A stretch of DNA of 64,000 bases from CALWOS01 sp963595735 (GCA_963595735.1 CAVBJJ010000003.1:48943-112942), one strand, 5' to 3'. Counted from the first letter of the stretch, positions 42,712 through 51,595 are shown. The notes: generated from the letters alone by a model not told the origin. Numbers and translations are program-made.

Positions 42712-43956
42712 TTAGCGAATTTGACCGTTGCCGCGGATGATGTACTTGTAGCTGCACAACTCCTCCAGCCCCATGGGGCCGCGGGCGTGGAGTTTCTGGG
42801 TGGAAATGCCCATTTCACAGCCCAGACCGAACTCGCCGCCATCGGTAAAGCGGGTGGACACATTCACATACACCGCGGCGGAATCCACCTGGGCGGTGAA
42901 CGCCTCCGCAGCGGCGGGATCCTCGGTGATGATCGCATCGCTGTGGCCGGTAGAGTGGGCGGCAATGTGGGCGATGGCATCCTCCACGCTATTTACCACC
43001 TTGACGGCCAGAATATAGTCCAAAAATTCGGTGTCAAAATCCTGCGCACCGGCCGGGGTACCGGGGATGATGGCCGCGCTTTCCGGGCACAGGCGCAGCT
43101 CCACCGGGGGCGTGCGCTCCTGCACCAGCAGCCGCTGCAGTTTGGGCAGGAACTGCGCGGCAATGTCCCAGTGTACCAGGCAGACCTCCTCCGCATTGCA
43201 GACGGAGGGACGGCTGGTTTTGGCGTTTTCGATGATGCGCAGTGCTTTTTCCTGATCGGCCGCCGCGTCCACATACACATGGCAGATACCGGTGCCGGTC
43301 TGGATGCAGGGGACGGTGGCATTTTCGATGATGGCACGGATCAGTCCGGCGCCGCCCCGGGGGAAGAGCAGATCGACCAGCCCGTTGGCAGTCATCAGCT
43401 CCGTGGAGGAGGCGCGGGTGGTGTCCTGGATCAGGCAGACCAGATCGGCCGGCAGCCCCACCTTTTCCAGCCCCTGACGCAGGGCGGAGACAATGGCATT
43501 GTTGCTGCGGAAGGACTCCTTGCCGCCCCGCAGCACGCAGGCGGAGCCGGCTTTCAGCGCCAGCGCGGCGGCGTCGCTGGTGACATTGGGGCGGCTTTCG
43601 TAGATAATGGCGATCACGCCCATGGCAACGCTGGTCTTTTCAATGACCATGCCGTTGGGGCGGGACACCCGGCGCAGCACCTTGCCCACCGGATCGGGAA
43701 GCGCCGCCACCTCGCGGATGCCCTTTGCCATACCGGCAATGCGCTCCGGCGTCAGGCGCAGGCGATCGACCATGATCTGTCCCAGCGCCTGCTGATTTTC
43801 CGCGATATCCTGGGCGTTTGCCGCCAGAATTTCCGCCTCATGGGTCAGCAGCGCTTCCGCCATTGCCAGCAGCGCCTGATTTTTCATTTCGGAATTTGCG
43901 GTGACCAGGGCGCTTTTTGCCCCTCTGGCCGCAAGTAAAATTTCTCTTGTTGTCAT
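42712..43956 (-). CDS. proA: Gamma-glutamyl phosphate reductase
   Basis: The second step of proline synthesis, NADPH-dependent reduction of glutamyl phosphate to the semialdehyde. The aldehyde-dehydrogenase-like fold shows [31 protein letters not shown] and the catalytic-cysteine block [15 protein letters not shown], with [22 protein letters not shown] at the end. The 414-residue length is typical. It is the last gene of proC-proB-proA, with a 4-base overlap with proB. Confidence 0.96.
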   Translation of the reverse strand: MTTREILLAARGAKSALVTANSEMKNQALLAMAEALLTHEAEILAANAQDIAENQQALGQIMVDRLRLTPERIAGMAKGIREVAALPDPVGKVLRRVSRPNGMVIEKTSVAMGVIAIIYESRPNVTSDAAALALKAGSACVLRGGKESFRSNNAIVSALRQGLEKVGLPADLVCLIQDTTRASSTELMTANGLVDLLFPRGGAGLIRAIIENATVPCIQTGTGICHVYVDAAADQEKALRIIENAKTSRPSVCNAEEVCLVHWDIAAQFLPKLQRLLVQERTPPVELRLCPESAAIIPGTPAGAQDFDTEFLDYILAVKVVNSVEDAIAHIAAHSTGHSDAIITEDPAAAEAFTAQVDSAAVYVNVSTRFTDGGEFGLGCEMGISTQKLHARGPMGLEELCSYKYIIRGNGQIR

Positions 43957-44744
43957 GCCTGTTTCTCCTTTTTTCCCAGAAAACGGGTGCCAACGGGCTT
44001 ACCCTCTACAATATCATACAGCAGCGCGGGCTGACCGCCATCGGTGATGACCATGTCCGTTCCCGCCTCGGTCGCCAGCTTCGCGGCGGTGAGCTTGGTG
44101 TGCATACCGCCGGTGCCCAGGGAGCTGCCCTTGCCGCCGCCCAGTGCCAGAATATCCTCGGTGATCTCCTCCACCTGGGGGATGAGCCTGGCGTTGGGGT
44201 CCTTGCGGGGGTCGGCGGTGTACAGTCCCTGGATGTCCGACAGCAGCACCAGCAGATCCGCTTTCAGCAGGCGCGCCACCACGGCGGAAAGGGTGTCGTT
44301 TTCCCCAATGGTCGTGACCACGCCGATCTCATCCGTAGAGATCGCGTCGTTTTCATTGATGATCGGCAGGGAGCCAAGCTCCAGCAGTCTGCCCAGGGTG
44401 TTTTGCACATTGGTGCGGCGATAGGGATCGTTGATGTCCGTTGCGGACAGCAGAATTTGCGCCACCGTGTGGTTGTACTGGGAGAACAGCCGGTCGTAGG
44501 TATACATCAGCTCGCACTGCCCCACAGCCGCGGCGGCCTGCTTGGTTGGCATATCATCCGGGCGGCAGGGCAGACCCAGCTTGCCAACGCCCATGCCGAT
44601 GGCGCCGGAGGACACCAGCACCAGCTCGTGGCCGGCGTTTTTCAGGTCGCTGAGCACCCGTACCAGATCGTCCACATGGCGGATGTTCAGCCGCCCGGTG
44701 CTGTGCGCCAGGGTGGAAGTACCAACTTTGACAACAACTCTCAT
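43953..44744 (-). CDS. proB: Glutamate 5-kinase
   Basis: Phosphorylates glutamate at the start of proline synthesis. The amino acid kinase fold shows [45 protein letters not shown] and [17 protein letters not shown]. At 263 residues it lacks the C-terminal PUA domain of the longer Escherichia coli enzyme, as in many Firmicutes. It overlaps proC (ATGA) and proA. Feedback inhibition by proline is usual for the family. Confidence 0.95.
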   Translation of the reverse strand: MRVVVKVGTSTLAHSTGRLNIRHVDDLVRVLSDLKNAGHELVLVSSGAIGMGVGKLGLPCRPDDMPTKQAAAAVGQCELMYTYDRLFSQYNHTVAQILLSATDINDPYRRTNVQNTLGRLLELGSLPIINENDAISTDEIGVVTTIGENDTLSAVVARLLKADLLVLLSDIQGLYTADPRKDPNARLIPQVEEITEDILALGGGKGSSLGTGGMHTKLTAAKLATEAGTDMVITDGGQPALLYDIVEGKPVGTRFLGKKEKQA

Positions 44745-45556
44745 TTTTTACCTCCCAGCTCCAGGGTTTTCTCATAGGCGGCAAGAACCGCCTCCATGGC
44801 GGCGCTGCGCAGTCCCTTTTCCTCCAGCGCCCGCACCCCCTGAATGGTGGTGCCGCCGGGAGAGCAGACCGCGTCTTTCAGCGGGCCGGGGCCGGCGTCG
44901 CTGTCCAGCAGCAGCTGCGCCGCGCCCAAAAGGGTCTGCGCCGTGTACAGCTGCGCCTTGCGCCGGGGCAGGCCGCAGGCCACGCCGCCGTCTGCCAGCG
45001 CCTCGGCAAACAGATAGACAAAGGCCGGGCCGCAGCCGGAGACTGCGCTGCCGGCGTCAATGAGCGCTTCGTCCAGCCAATCCAGCTTGCCGGAGGCGGC
45101 CATTGCGGCGGAAAACTGTTCCAGCTGCTCCGGGGCGGCGTTTTTTGCGGTGCACAGCAGCATTCCCGCGCCCACGGCGCAGGGGGTGTTTGGCATGATG
45201 CGGATGATCGGCCAGTCTGTTGCGGAAAGCTCTCGCACGGTCGCGATGGAAACACCGGCGGCCATGGTCACCAGCACACAGGGCTTGCTGCGGGCGGCGA
45301 ACAGCGGGCGCAGCTGCGCCATCAGCTCCGGCAGCATCTGGGGCTTGACGCCCAGAAATAAAAAGTCGCTTTTTTCGGCCAACAGGGCGTTATCACCCCA
45401 GGTGCAGCCCAGGGCTGTTGCCAGGGCTTCCGCCTTTTCCGGACTGCGGTTGGACAGCAGGATCTGCTCCGGAGACAGGCTTTTTGCCGCGGCGCGCGCC
45501 AGGGCAGCGCCCATGTTGCCGCAGCCGAGAAAGCCAAAAACAGGGGATTTTGTCAT
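44741..45556 (-). CDS. proC: Pyrroline-5-carboxylate reductase
   Basis: The last step of proline synthesis. The NAD(P) motif is FGFLGCGNMGAALARA-type (FLGCGNMG), followed by VKPQMLPELM, IRIMPNTPCAVGAGM, and the signature DAGSAVSGCGPAFVYLFAEALADGGVACGL and SPGGTTIQGVRALEE. The length is 271 residues. It is the first gene of the operon. The leader upstream contains a hairpin plus T-run next to the ribosome site. Confidence 0.96.
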   Translation of the reverse strand: MTKSPVFGFLGCGNMGAALARAAAKSLSPEQILLSNRSPEKAEALATALGCTWGDNALLAEKSDFLFLGVKPQMLPELMAQLRPLFAARSKPCVLVTMAAGVSIATVRELSATDWPIIRIMPNTPCAVGAGMLLCTAKNAAPEQLEQFSAAMAASGKLDWLDEALIDAGSAVSGCGPAFVYLFAEALADGGVACGLPRRKAQLYTAQTLLGAAQLLLDSDAGPGPLKDAVCSPGGTTIQGVRALEEKGLRSAAMEAVLAAYEKTLELGGKK

Positions 45557-45576
45557 GGGATTCGACCTCCTTTATC

Positions 45577-45694
45577 AAAAAAACCGGAGGGTTCCGGCAG
45601 CTTTGCTTTTGGAACTGTCAAAAAGTCCCGGACAGTTTGACAGAATATTGCTTCGTATGTTCTGCATTATAGCGCAAAGGGGCGGATTTGTAAA
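45577..45694 (-). promoter_or_regulatory. Promoter and attenuator-like leader of proC-proB-proA
   Basis: On the minus strand: TTTACA (45689-45694), 17-base spacer, TATAAT (45666-45671). About 25 bases on comes a hairpin CTGTCAAA/TTTGACAG (45615-45643), then a second, CCGGA-ACCC-TCCGG with seven T (45577-45597), directly before GGAGG and the proC start. A terminator this close to the gene suggests transcription attenuation. T-box sequence AGGGTGGNACC is absent. Confidence 0.5.
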
Positions 45695-45739
45695 TTATCT
45701 CCGGGGAAAAATCCGGCGGAACGCCAAGCTTCTGCTTCG

Positions 45740-46330
45740 CTATTTTCTGAAAAAACGAAAATCGCAGCAAGCGCCGCCGTGACCCAGCGTTGTCGTGCGG
45801 GAAAAGCCCAGCTTTTTCAGCCCGCCGTATGTGATCGGGTCGGAGTCGCAAAACAGGCGACACAGCGCCGGGCAGCCGGCTTCTGCGCAGGCCGTGTGCC
45901 AAAGGCATTTTGTGATGGTAACGGAAAAGCTGTCCCGGCTGTGCGTTTGTGTGCATTCCCACAGGTCGGAGCTGCCTGTGATGTTCAAAAATATCCTGCT
46001 GTAAATGGCGTAAAAGCCCGGTATCCATTCCAACCCTGCGGTAAAGGCGTGCTTTTGCGCCGCGACGATATCCAGAAGATAGCTTTCCATACAGGCAAAG
46101 GTCTGCTCCTCCGAAAAGCCGTTTTCCAACAGGGTCTGATACAGGGCGATACAGGGGAGAATGGTCTGTACCAGCGTTTTTCTCTGGCTTTTTGACCGGT
46201 TTCTTTCACTCTGGATCAAGGTTTGAAGAGCTCTGGCCTGCCGGTCGAACAGGGCGCTTCCTCTGGCTTTGCCGAATTTGCCGGTCAAAAAGGCCAGGAT
46301 CTGCTTTTGGCGTTTTGTCTGCATGGTCAT
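45740..46330 (-). CDS. ATC hydrolase-family (L-2-amino-thiazoline-4-carboxylate hydrolase-like) protein
   Basis: A 196-residue protein, beginning MTMQTKRQKQILAFLTGKFGKARG, with a C-terminal cysteine-rich block ITKCLWHTACAEAGCPALCRLFCDSD. Such Cys patterns are typical of the ATC_hydrolase family (PF14196), present in many Clostridia; the physiological substrate is unknown. The start at 46330 has GGAGGCGCC upstream. It shares orientation with the MerR gene 58 bases upstream, so it may be co-transcribed with it. Confidence 0.65.
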   Translation of the reverse strand: MTMQTKRQKQILAFLTGKFGKARGSALFDRQARALQTLIQSERNRSKSQRKTLVQTILPCIALYQTLLENGFSEEQTFACMESYLLDIVAAQKHAFTAGLEWIPGFYAIYSRIFLNITGSSDLWECTQTHSRDSFSVTITKCLWHTACAEAGCPALCRLFCDSDPITYGGLKKLGFSRTTTLGHGGACCDFRFFRK

Positions 46331-46388
46331 GGCGCCTCCTGATTCCTGGATTTTGTGGTATGCGGTGCATTCCGGGTGGCCTTGGGCT

Positions 46389-46820
46389 TTATGGGCATTT
46401 GTGCTTTGGCCGGTTTTCTTTTGTCCAATGTTTCGGATTGGTGTCATCCGGGGCAAGTCCTGCGAGGATGGCTTCATAGTGCGCCGCTTTTTTGTCCATG
46501 TAGCTTGCGGTGGCTTTGGCTTCCTCCAGACGCTGATAGGCGGCATCCCGCTGCTTCCGGATGATCGCATACCGCGCCCGCAGGTTTTCCTCCGATTCCT
46601 CCAGCAGACACAGGCGGCAATACGCCTGGATATCCTCCAGGGATGCCCCGCAGCCCTTTAGACACTGGATCCCCTGCATCCAGTTCACGGATTCCTCGGT
46701 GAACACCCGGCGGTTGCGGCCATCGCGCTTACAGGGCAGCAGACCCCTGTCCGTATAAAACCGCAGGGTGTGCTCTGTGACCCGGAAGCGCTCCGCCATC
46801 TGTTTGATCGTATATGACAT
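46389..46820 (-). CDS. MerR-family transcription regulator
   Basis: A 143-residue regulator. The winged-helix reads YTIKQMAERFRVTEHTLRFYTDRGLLP followed by RRVFTEESVNWMQGIQCLKGCGASLEDIQAYC and a coiled-coil dimerisation helix (RARYAIIRKQRDAAYQRLEEAKATASYMDKKAAHYEA). Metal-binding cysteines of the MerR/CueR type are not obvious, so it more likely answers an organic or stress signal. It is divergent from an aldo/keto reductase, and the intergenic region has a MerR-type promoter. Confidence 0.88.
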   Translation of the reverse strand: MSYTIKQMAERFRVTEHTLRFYTDRGLLPCKRDGRNRRVFTEESVNWMQGIQCLKGCGASLEDIQAYCRLCLLEESEENLRARYAIIRKQRDAAYQRLEEAKATASYMDKKAAHYEAILAGLAPDDTNPKHWTKENRPKHKCP

Positions 46821-46845
46821 ACTGCTTCCTCCCTACAAAAAACTC

Positions 46846-46876
46846 TTGACTTCGTGTTACACGAAGCTGTTAAAAT
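46846..46876 (+). promoter_or_regulatory. MerR-type promoter with 19-bp spacer and central palindrome
   Basis: TTGACT (46846-46851), a 19-base spacer and TAAAAT (46871-46876). CTTCGTGT-T-ACACGAAG (46850-46866) fills the spacer. Elongated spacing with a dyad inside is the mark of promoters activated by MerR proteins. It points to the aldo/keto reductase. Confidence 0.8.
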
Positions 46877-47035
46877 GAGACTGCCGAAAAACAGGCAGTC
46901 AGCAGAAACCGCCGGGGAAAGCCTTTTGCGGCGTTCCAAGCGTATTTTGGCATAGCCGAAATGCCTGGCGGACAGGCTGAAATGATTATAGCATAGAGCA
47001 TACGCCTGCGCAATTGCGGCGACGGAGGAGGAACC

Positions 47036-47869
47036 ATGGAATATTTTACTTTGAACAACGGCGTGCAAATGCCCCTTGTGGGCTTTGGCACATTTATGCT
47101 ATGCGGAGAGGTCTGCACCAACGCGGTCAGGGAAGCGGTGCAAAGCGGCTATCGTATGATCGACACGGCCGAGGCCTATGGTAACGAAAAGGAAGTGGGA
47201 GAGGGCATCCGCGCCAGCGGCATCGACCGCAGGGAGCTGTTTCTTGTCACCAAGCTCAATTTCAAATCCTATGAAAATGCCGAGAAAACCGTGATGCAGT
47301 CGCTTGCCGCTCTGCAAACGGATTACATCGACCTGCTGCTTCTGCACTGGCCGTTTGCGAATTACTACGCGGCGTGGCGCAGCCTGGAAACGCTGTATGA
47401 GAGCGGCAGGCTTCGCGCGATCGGCGTTTCCAACTTTGAGCCTGACCAGCTGCTTGACCTGATCGCCTACAATAAAATCATTCCGGCAGTCAACCAGATC
47501 GAAACCAACCTCTACTGCCAGCGCAGTGTGGAGCGGAGTTGGATGGACAAAAAGCAGGTGGCGCATATGGCCTATGCGCCGCTGGGGCAGGGAAATCGAA
47601 ACGAGATGTTCAGAGAGCCTGCCGTGCTGGCGGCAGCGGAGAAATACGGCAAGACCCCGGCGCAGATCTTACTCCGTTTTCTGACCCAAAAGGGGATCGC
47701 CGTCATTCCCAGAAGCACACAGCCGGCGCATATCCGGGAAAACCTTGCGCTGCTGGACTTCACATTGACCGATGCCGAAATGGCGCAGCTTTCCGCGCTG
47801 GACAAAAAAGAGCCGCACATCGGCAAGCCGGAGACCCCGGAACTGGTGGAGCTCTCCCTGACCTGGTAA
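47036..47869 (+). CDS. Aldo/keto reductase
   Basis: A 277-residue NADPH-dependent reductase. Family signatures are QMPLVGFGTF, RMIDTAEAYGNEKEVGEGIR (catalytic Asp and Tyr), LFLVTKLNF (Lys), LLLHWPF (His) and VIPRSTQPAHIRENLALLDF. It resembles the 2,5-diketogluconate reductase/YtbE subgroup. It lies downstream of a MerR-controlled promoter (leader about 155 bases with a small hairpin ACTGCC/GGCAGT at 46879-46898). A role in removing reactive aldehydes is plausible but not shown. Confidence 0.92.
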   Translation: MEYFTLNNGVQMPLVGFGTFMLCGEVCTNAVREAVQSGYRMIDTAEAYGNEKEVGEGIRASGIDRRELFLVTKLNFKSYENAEKTVMQSLAALQTDYIDLLLLHWPFANYYAAWRSLETLYESGRLRAIGVSNFEPDQLLDLIAYNKIIPAVNQIETNLYCQRSVERSWMDKKQVAHMAYAPLGQGNRNEMFREPAVLAAAEKYGKTPAQILLRFLTQKGIAVIPRSTQPAHIRENLALLDFTLTDAEMAQLSALDKKEPHIGKPETPELVELSLTW

Positions 47870-47944
47870 AAGGGCGGCGCCGTGGTCAGCCCCTGCCATG
47901 TTTTTTTGTGGAAAAGCCTTTGCCGGTTTTTCGCCCTGTTCGCC

Positions 47945-47973
47945 TTGTGAAGGGAAAAAAAGTGTGCTATACT
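47945..47973 (+). promoter_or_regulatory. Promoter of galE
   Basis: TTGTGA, 17 bases, TATACT, about 47 bases before the galE start. Confidence 0.65.
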
Positions 47974-48019
47974 GAAACAACAACGGATCCCGAGGGATCA
48001 GATATGCGAGGCGAAAACT

Positions 48020-49024
48020 ATGGCGATTCTTCTCACCGGCGGCGCCGGTTTCATTGGCTCCCACACGGCGGTGGCCCTGCTGCAAAACGGGCAGGATGTG
48101 GTCATTGCAGATGACCTGTCCAACAGTTCGGAGGATGTGATCCGGCGCATTGGAATTATCACCGGCAAGACCCCGAAGTTTTACCGGGCGGATGTGGCAG
48201 AGCGGGCGGCAGTGGAGCAGATCTTTGCGGAAAACTCCATTGACGCCGTGATCCATTTTGCCGGCTTTAAGGCGGTGGGGGAATCCGTGCGCAAGCCGGT
48301 GGCCTACTACCGCAACAATCTGGACACCACCTTGACAGTGCTGGAGGTCATGGCGGCGCACGGATGCAAGCGCTTTATTTTCAGCTCCTCTGCCACGGTC
48401 TATGGGGAGAACAACCCCGCGCCTTATCTGGAGACCATGCCCACCGGCTGCTGCAGCAATCCCTATGGCTGGACCAAGTTCATGGTGGAGCAGATCCTGC
48501 TGGATGCGGCGGTGGCAGATCCGGAGATGAGCGTGGTGCTGCTGCGCTACTTTAACCCCATCGGCGCTCACGAAAGCGGCCTGATCGGGGAAAAGCCCAA
48601 CGGGATCCCCAACAACCTGATGCCCTACATCACCCAGGTGGCGGCGGGCGTGCGGGAAAAGCTGTCCGTGTTCGGCAACGACTATCCCACGCCGGACGGC
48701 ACCGGGGTGCGGGATTATATCCATGTGGTAGACCTGGCAAAGGGGCATCTTGCCGCCTATCTGTACAGTCTGAAGCACACCGGGGCGGAGGCCGTCAACC
48801 TGGGCACCGGGCAGGGCTACAGTGTGCTGGATGTGGTACACGCCTTTGAGCGGGCAAATGGGGTAAAGGTTCCCTATGTGATCGCGCCGCGCCGCGCCGG
48901 AGACCTGGCGTCTTACTATGCCGATGCGGAAAAGGCAAAGCGGCTTCTGGGCTGGAAAGCGGAAAAAAGTCTGGATGATATGTGCCGGGATTCCTGGAAC
49001 TGGCAGAAAAATTGTGACAAATAA
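48020..49024 (+). CDS. galE: UDP-glucose 4-epimerase
   Basis: Interconverts UDP-glucose and UDP-galactose, in the Leloir pathway and for cell-surface sugars. It is a 334-residue short-chain dehydrogenase: MAILLTGGAGFIGSHTAVAL, FAGFKAVGESVRKP, FSSSATVYGEN, NPYGWTKFMVEQIL (catalytic Tyr and Lys), RYFNPIGAHESG and NLGTGQGYSVLD. No other gal genes lie nearby, suggesting a role in polysaccharide precursors. Start 48020 follows a weak CGAGG site. Confidence 0.94.
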   Translation: MAILLTGGAGFIGSHTAVALLQNGQDVVIADDLSNSSEDVIRRIGIITGKTPKFYRADVAERAAVEQIFAENSIDAVIHFAGFKAVGESVRKPVAYYRNNLDTTLTVLEVMAAHGCKRFIFSSSATVYGENNPAPYLETMPTGCCSNPYGWTKFMVEQILLDAAVADPEMSVVLLRYFNPIGAHESGLIGEKPNGIPNNLMPYITQVAAGVREKLSVFGNDYPTPDGTGVRDYIHVVDLAKGHLAAYLYSLKHTGAEAVNLGTGQGYSVLDVVHAFERANGVKVPYVIAPRRAGDLASYYADAEKAKRLLGWKAEKSLDDMCRDSWNWQKNCDK

Positions 49025-49099
49025 AAGGGGAAAAACCAAGGCGAGATAGAGCGGTTCTACAAAAAGTTGTATGATAGATTGTTTGTACAGTTGTAGAAC

Positions 49100-49127
49100 T
49101 TGCATTTCCGGCTGGCTGTGCTATAAT
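49100..49127 (+). promoter_or_regulatory. Promoter of the acetate-transporter gene
   Basis: TTGCAT, 16 bases, TATAAT, followed about 43 bases on by the start at 49170. Confidence 0.65.
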
Positions 49128-49169
49128 CCTCCTTGTGCCTTTTTGGCAAAAGAGGGAGGACGAAAGAAA

Positions 49170-49736
49170 ATGTTGTCAAGCTTGGAAGAAAAAGAACGGG
49201 TAGCCAATCCGGATCCCCTGGGTCTGTTGGGATTTGGTATGACCACCACGCTGCTGAACCTGCACAATGTGGGGATCCTGCCCCTGGACATCGTGGTCGT
49301 TGCCATGGGTCTGGGCATGGGCGGACTGATCCAGATCCTTGTGGGGATCCGGGAGATGCGGCAGGGCAATACCTTTGGCGGCACGGTATTCAGTGCCTAT
49401 GGTATGTTCTGGTGGACATTGGTTCTGATTTGGCTGCACCCCTTCTCTTCTTTGGAGCCGGTCACGGGAACATCTCTGGGAATCTACCTGCTGCTGTGGT
49501 GCCTGTTTACGGTGTTTATGTTTATCTGCACCCTGAAGCACAGCAGAGTGACCCAGCTGGTGTTCGGCAGTTTGACCGTCCTGTTCCTGCTGTTGGCGCT
49601 GGAGAACTTTACCGGCAGCCATGTCATCGGACTGATCGCCGGTGTGGTGGGAATCGTTTGCGGTTTGGCTTCGGTGTACAATTCCGTTGGCCAGGTCGTC
49701 AATGGAGAGTACGGCAAAAAAATTCTGCCGCTGTAA
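49170..49736 (+). CDS. GPR1/FUN34/YaaH (SatP-type) acetate transporter
   Basis: A 188-residue protein with six membrane helices. The family motif NPDPLGLLGFGMTTTLLNLHN (a variant of NPAPLGL) is at residues about 11-31. Such channels or carriers move acetate and succinate, so it could serve acetate efflux or uptake in a fermenter. It is a single-gene unit with promoter and terminator. The start has GGGAGGA nine bases upstream. Confidence 0.9.
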   Translation: MLSSLEEKERVANPDPLGLLGFGMTTTLLNLHNVGILPLDIVVVAMGLGMGGLIQILVGIREMRQGNTFGGTVFSAYGMFWWTLVLIWLHPFSSLEPVTGTSLGIYLLLWCLFTVFMFICTLKHSRVTQLVFGSLTVLFLLLALENFTGSHVIGLIAGVVGIVCGLASVYNSVGQVVNGEYGKKILPL

Positions 49737-49761
49737 CTGCGGTATGCACAAGACACAAAGC

Positions 49762-49794
49762 GCGCCTGTCGGTTTTTCTGATGGGTGCGTTTTT
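49762..49794 (+). terminator. Terminator of the acetate-transporter gene
   Basis: GCGCCTGTCGG pairs with CTGATGGGTGC as RNA (11 pairs, several G-U) and is followed by a T-run. Confidence 0.65.
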
Positions 49795-49820
49795 ATTTTC
49801 TGAGAAAAGGGAGGTAAACC

Positions 49821-50642
49821 ATGCTCTGTTTTGTTCTGGTTCTTGCAGCGATCGTGCTGCTGTATCTGCTCTGCCTGCGGCCCAATACCAGCCGCCGGGA
49901 GCAGATGGCACCCTTTGCCCGGCAATATATCGCCCACCGCGGCTTGTTCGACGCCGACGCCCAGCGCCCGGAAAATTCCATGGCGGCGTTTCGCGCGGCG
50001 ATTGAGCATGGCTACGGCATTGAACTGGATGTACAGTTGACCGCCGATAATGTTCTGATGGTGTTCCATGACGAGAGCCTGGAGCGGATGTGCGGGGTAA
50101 AGCGCCGCCTTTGTGACTGCACACTGGCGGAGCTGAGGCAGTATTCCCTGCAAAACACCCGGGAGCAGATCCCGCTGTTTCGGGATGTGCTGGCGCTGGT
50201 TGCCGGGCGGGCACCCTTGATCGTGGAGATCAAGTACCACGCCGGCAGACATATCCAAAATGCTGCTGCGGCGGCCGCCATGCTGGACGACTATCGAGGG
50301 CTGTACTGCATCGAGTCCTTTCACCCTATGGTGGTCAACTGGTTCCGGAAGCACCGTCCGGCGGTACTGCGGGGGCAGCTTTCCTGCCGCTGCGGACAGG
50401 AGGCGGCGGAGCGCCGCGCCATCGAGCGTTTCGTGCTGACCAATCTGCTGCTCAACGGCCTGACCCGGCCGGACTTCATCGCCTATCACCACAAGCACGC
50501 CGACCAGTTTTCCTATCGGCTGTGCCGGAAGCTCTACCATGTGGTAAACGCGGCCTGGACGATCCGGAGCCAAAAGCAGCTGAAGCGGGCAAAAAAATGG
50601 GCGCAGATCATCATTTTTGACAGCTTTATTCCGGAAAAATAA
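49821..50642 (+). CDS. Glycerophosphodiester phosphodiesterase
   Basis: A 273-residue enzyme releasing glycerol 3-phosphate from lipid head groups. An N-terminal membrane helix (MLCFVLVLAAIVLLYLLCL) is followed by the GDPD motifs IAHRGLFDADAQRPENSMAAFRAAIEHGYGIELDV and LMVFHDESLERM (catalytic His and metal-binding Glu/Asp), then LIVEIKYH. The membrane anchor suggests it works at the membrane surface. It follows the transporter gene terminator, with GGGAGG before its start. Confidence 0.9.
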   Translation: MLCFVLVLAAIVLLYLLCLRPNTSRREQMAPFARQYIAHRGLFDADAQRPENSMAAFRAAIEHGYGIELDVQLTADNVLMVFHDESLERMCGVKRRLCDCTLAELRQYSLQNTREQIPLFRDVLALVAGRAPLIVEIKYHAGRHIQNAAAAAAMLDDYRGLYCIESFHPMVVNWFRKHRPAVLRGQLSCRCGQEAAERRAIERFVLTNLLLNGLTRPDFIAYHHKHADQFSYRLCRKLYHVVNAAWTIRSQKQLKRAKKWAQIIIFDSFIPEK

Positions 50643-50696
50643 TTGCATTGTCGCCCGGTGCGTGCTATACTGCGAATGGTTAGAAAAAGCTAACCA
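50643..50696 (+). promoter_or_regulatory. Promoter with overlapping palindromic operator for the HMA gene
   Basis: TTGCAT, 17 bases, TATACT (50643-50671), then TGGTTAG-AAAAAG-CTAACCA (50677-50696), a perfect 7-bp inverted repeat just past the start site. The TTAG/CTAA arms recall metalloregulator sites. Repression by a metal sensor is likely. Confidence 0.6.
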
Positions 50697-50714
50697 GGAA
50701 AGGAGAACTGCACT

Positions 50715-50966
50715 ATGATCCAGACAATTTTAACCATCAAGGGAATGTCCTGCGGGATGTGCGAAAGCCATATCAACGATGCCATCCGGCAGGCCTTTCC
50801 TATCAAAAAGGTCACCTCCTCCCGGTGCAAGGAGACCACGGAAATACTCTCCGAGGCCGCTTTGGACGAGGCGCAGCTGCGGGAGCTGATCCAGAAAACC
50901 GGATATGACCTGGTGGCGATCGAAAGCCATCCCTACGAGAAAAAATCCCTGTTCGGGAAAAAATAA
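50715..50966 (+). CDS. Heavy-metal-associated (HMA) domain protein
   Basis: An 83-residue protein with the metal-binding motif GMSCGMCE (C13, C16) and the HMA fold; the middle is unusual, with a cysteine at about residue 38 (SSRCKETTE). It is similar to copper chaperones such as CopZ but the ion is not shown. The last ten residues are lysine-rich. The ribosome site is AAAGGAGAA. The strong promoter with an operator suggests metal control. Confidence 0.85.
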   Translation: MIQTILTIKGMSCGMCESHINDAIRQAFPIKKVTSSRCKETTEILSEAALDEAQLRELIQKTGYDLVAIESHPYEKKSLFGKK

Positions 50967-50972
50967 AAGAAA

Positions 50973-51012
50973 GCCGCCGAGCATTTGAGGGGTTTCCCCA
51001 ATGCTCGGCGGC
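50973..51012 (+). terminator. Hairpin after the HMA gene
   Basis: Perfect 13-bp stem GCCGCCGAGCATT/AATGCTCGGCGGC with a 14-base loop containing GGGG/CCCC pairing. No T-run follows and the next gene starts 20 bases on, so read-through or processing is possible. Confidence 0.55.
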
Positions 51013-51031
51013 GCAGCCGGGAGGAAAACTC

Positions 51032-51517
51032 ATGGAAAAGCAGGAAAAAACCAATGTCATGCGCGTGCTGGAGCAGAAAAAAATCCCCTACACGCCGCAC
51101 CGCTACGCCCATGCGGAAGGCGAGGCGGTGGACGGCGTTACCGTGGCGCAAAGCATGGGGATCCCACCGGAGCGGGTTTTTAAGACCCTTGTGACGGTGG
51201 CGGCCAGCCGGAAAAACTATGTGTTTGTGATCCCGGTGGCGGAGGAGCTGGACTTGAAAAAAGCCGCCAAGGTCGTGGGGGAAAAGAGCTTGGAAATGCT
51301 CCATGTCAAGCAGCTGCTGCCCCTGACGGGCTATGTGCGGGGCGGCTGCAGTCCCGTGGGGATGAAAAAGCAATTCCCCACCGTGTACCACAGCAGCGCC
51401 CGGCAGGAGAAGACCATTCTGGTCAGTGCTGGGAAAATCGGCAGCCAGGTGGAGCTGGCTCCCGCCGCGCTGGTGGACTTGACCCGGGGCAGCTTTGGCG
51501 ATGTGACCAAGGCATAA
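51032..51517 (+). CDS. ybaK: Cys-tRNA(Pro) deacylase YbaK/EbsC
   Basis: A 161-residue editing enzyme that hydrolyses mischarged Cys-tRNA(Pro). Landmarks are VAQSMGIPPERVFKTLVT, KKAAKVVGEKSLEM, GYVRGGCSPVGMKKQFP, and the C-terminal ELAPAALVDLTRG. The GxxSPxG loop is the catalytic site. The start follows GGGAGGAA by ten bases. It lies behind the HMA gene in the same direction. Confidence 0.92.
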   Translation: MEKQEKTNVMRVLEQKKIPYTPHRYAHAEGEAVDGVTVAQSMGIPPERVFKTLVTVAASRKNYVFVIPVAEELDLKKAAKVVGEKSLEMLHVKQLLPLTGYVRGGCSPVGMKKQFPTVYHSSARQEKTILVSAGKIGSQVELAPAALVDLTRGSFGDVTKA

Positions 51518-51531
51518 GAACGATGCGATAT

Positions 51532-51583
51532 AAAATTCCCGCCGATGTCGGACAGATTCCGGTATCGGCGGGAATTTTTCTTT
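51532..51583. terminator. Bidirectional terminator between ybaK and the HAD gene
   Basis: Stem AAAATTCCCGCCGAT/ATCGGCGGGAATTTT with T and A runs at both ends, shared by convergent genes. Confidence 0.88.
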
Positions 51584-51595
51584 TGTAATAGAACA

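Noticed and set aside
45557..45694. T-box riboswitch for proC
   Set aside because: No AGGGTGGNACC antiterminator box and the leader is too short for a stem I specifier.
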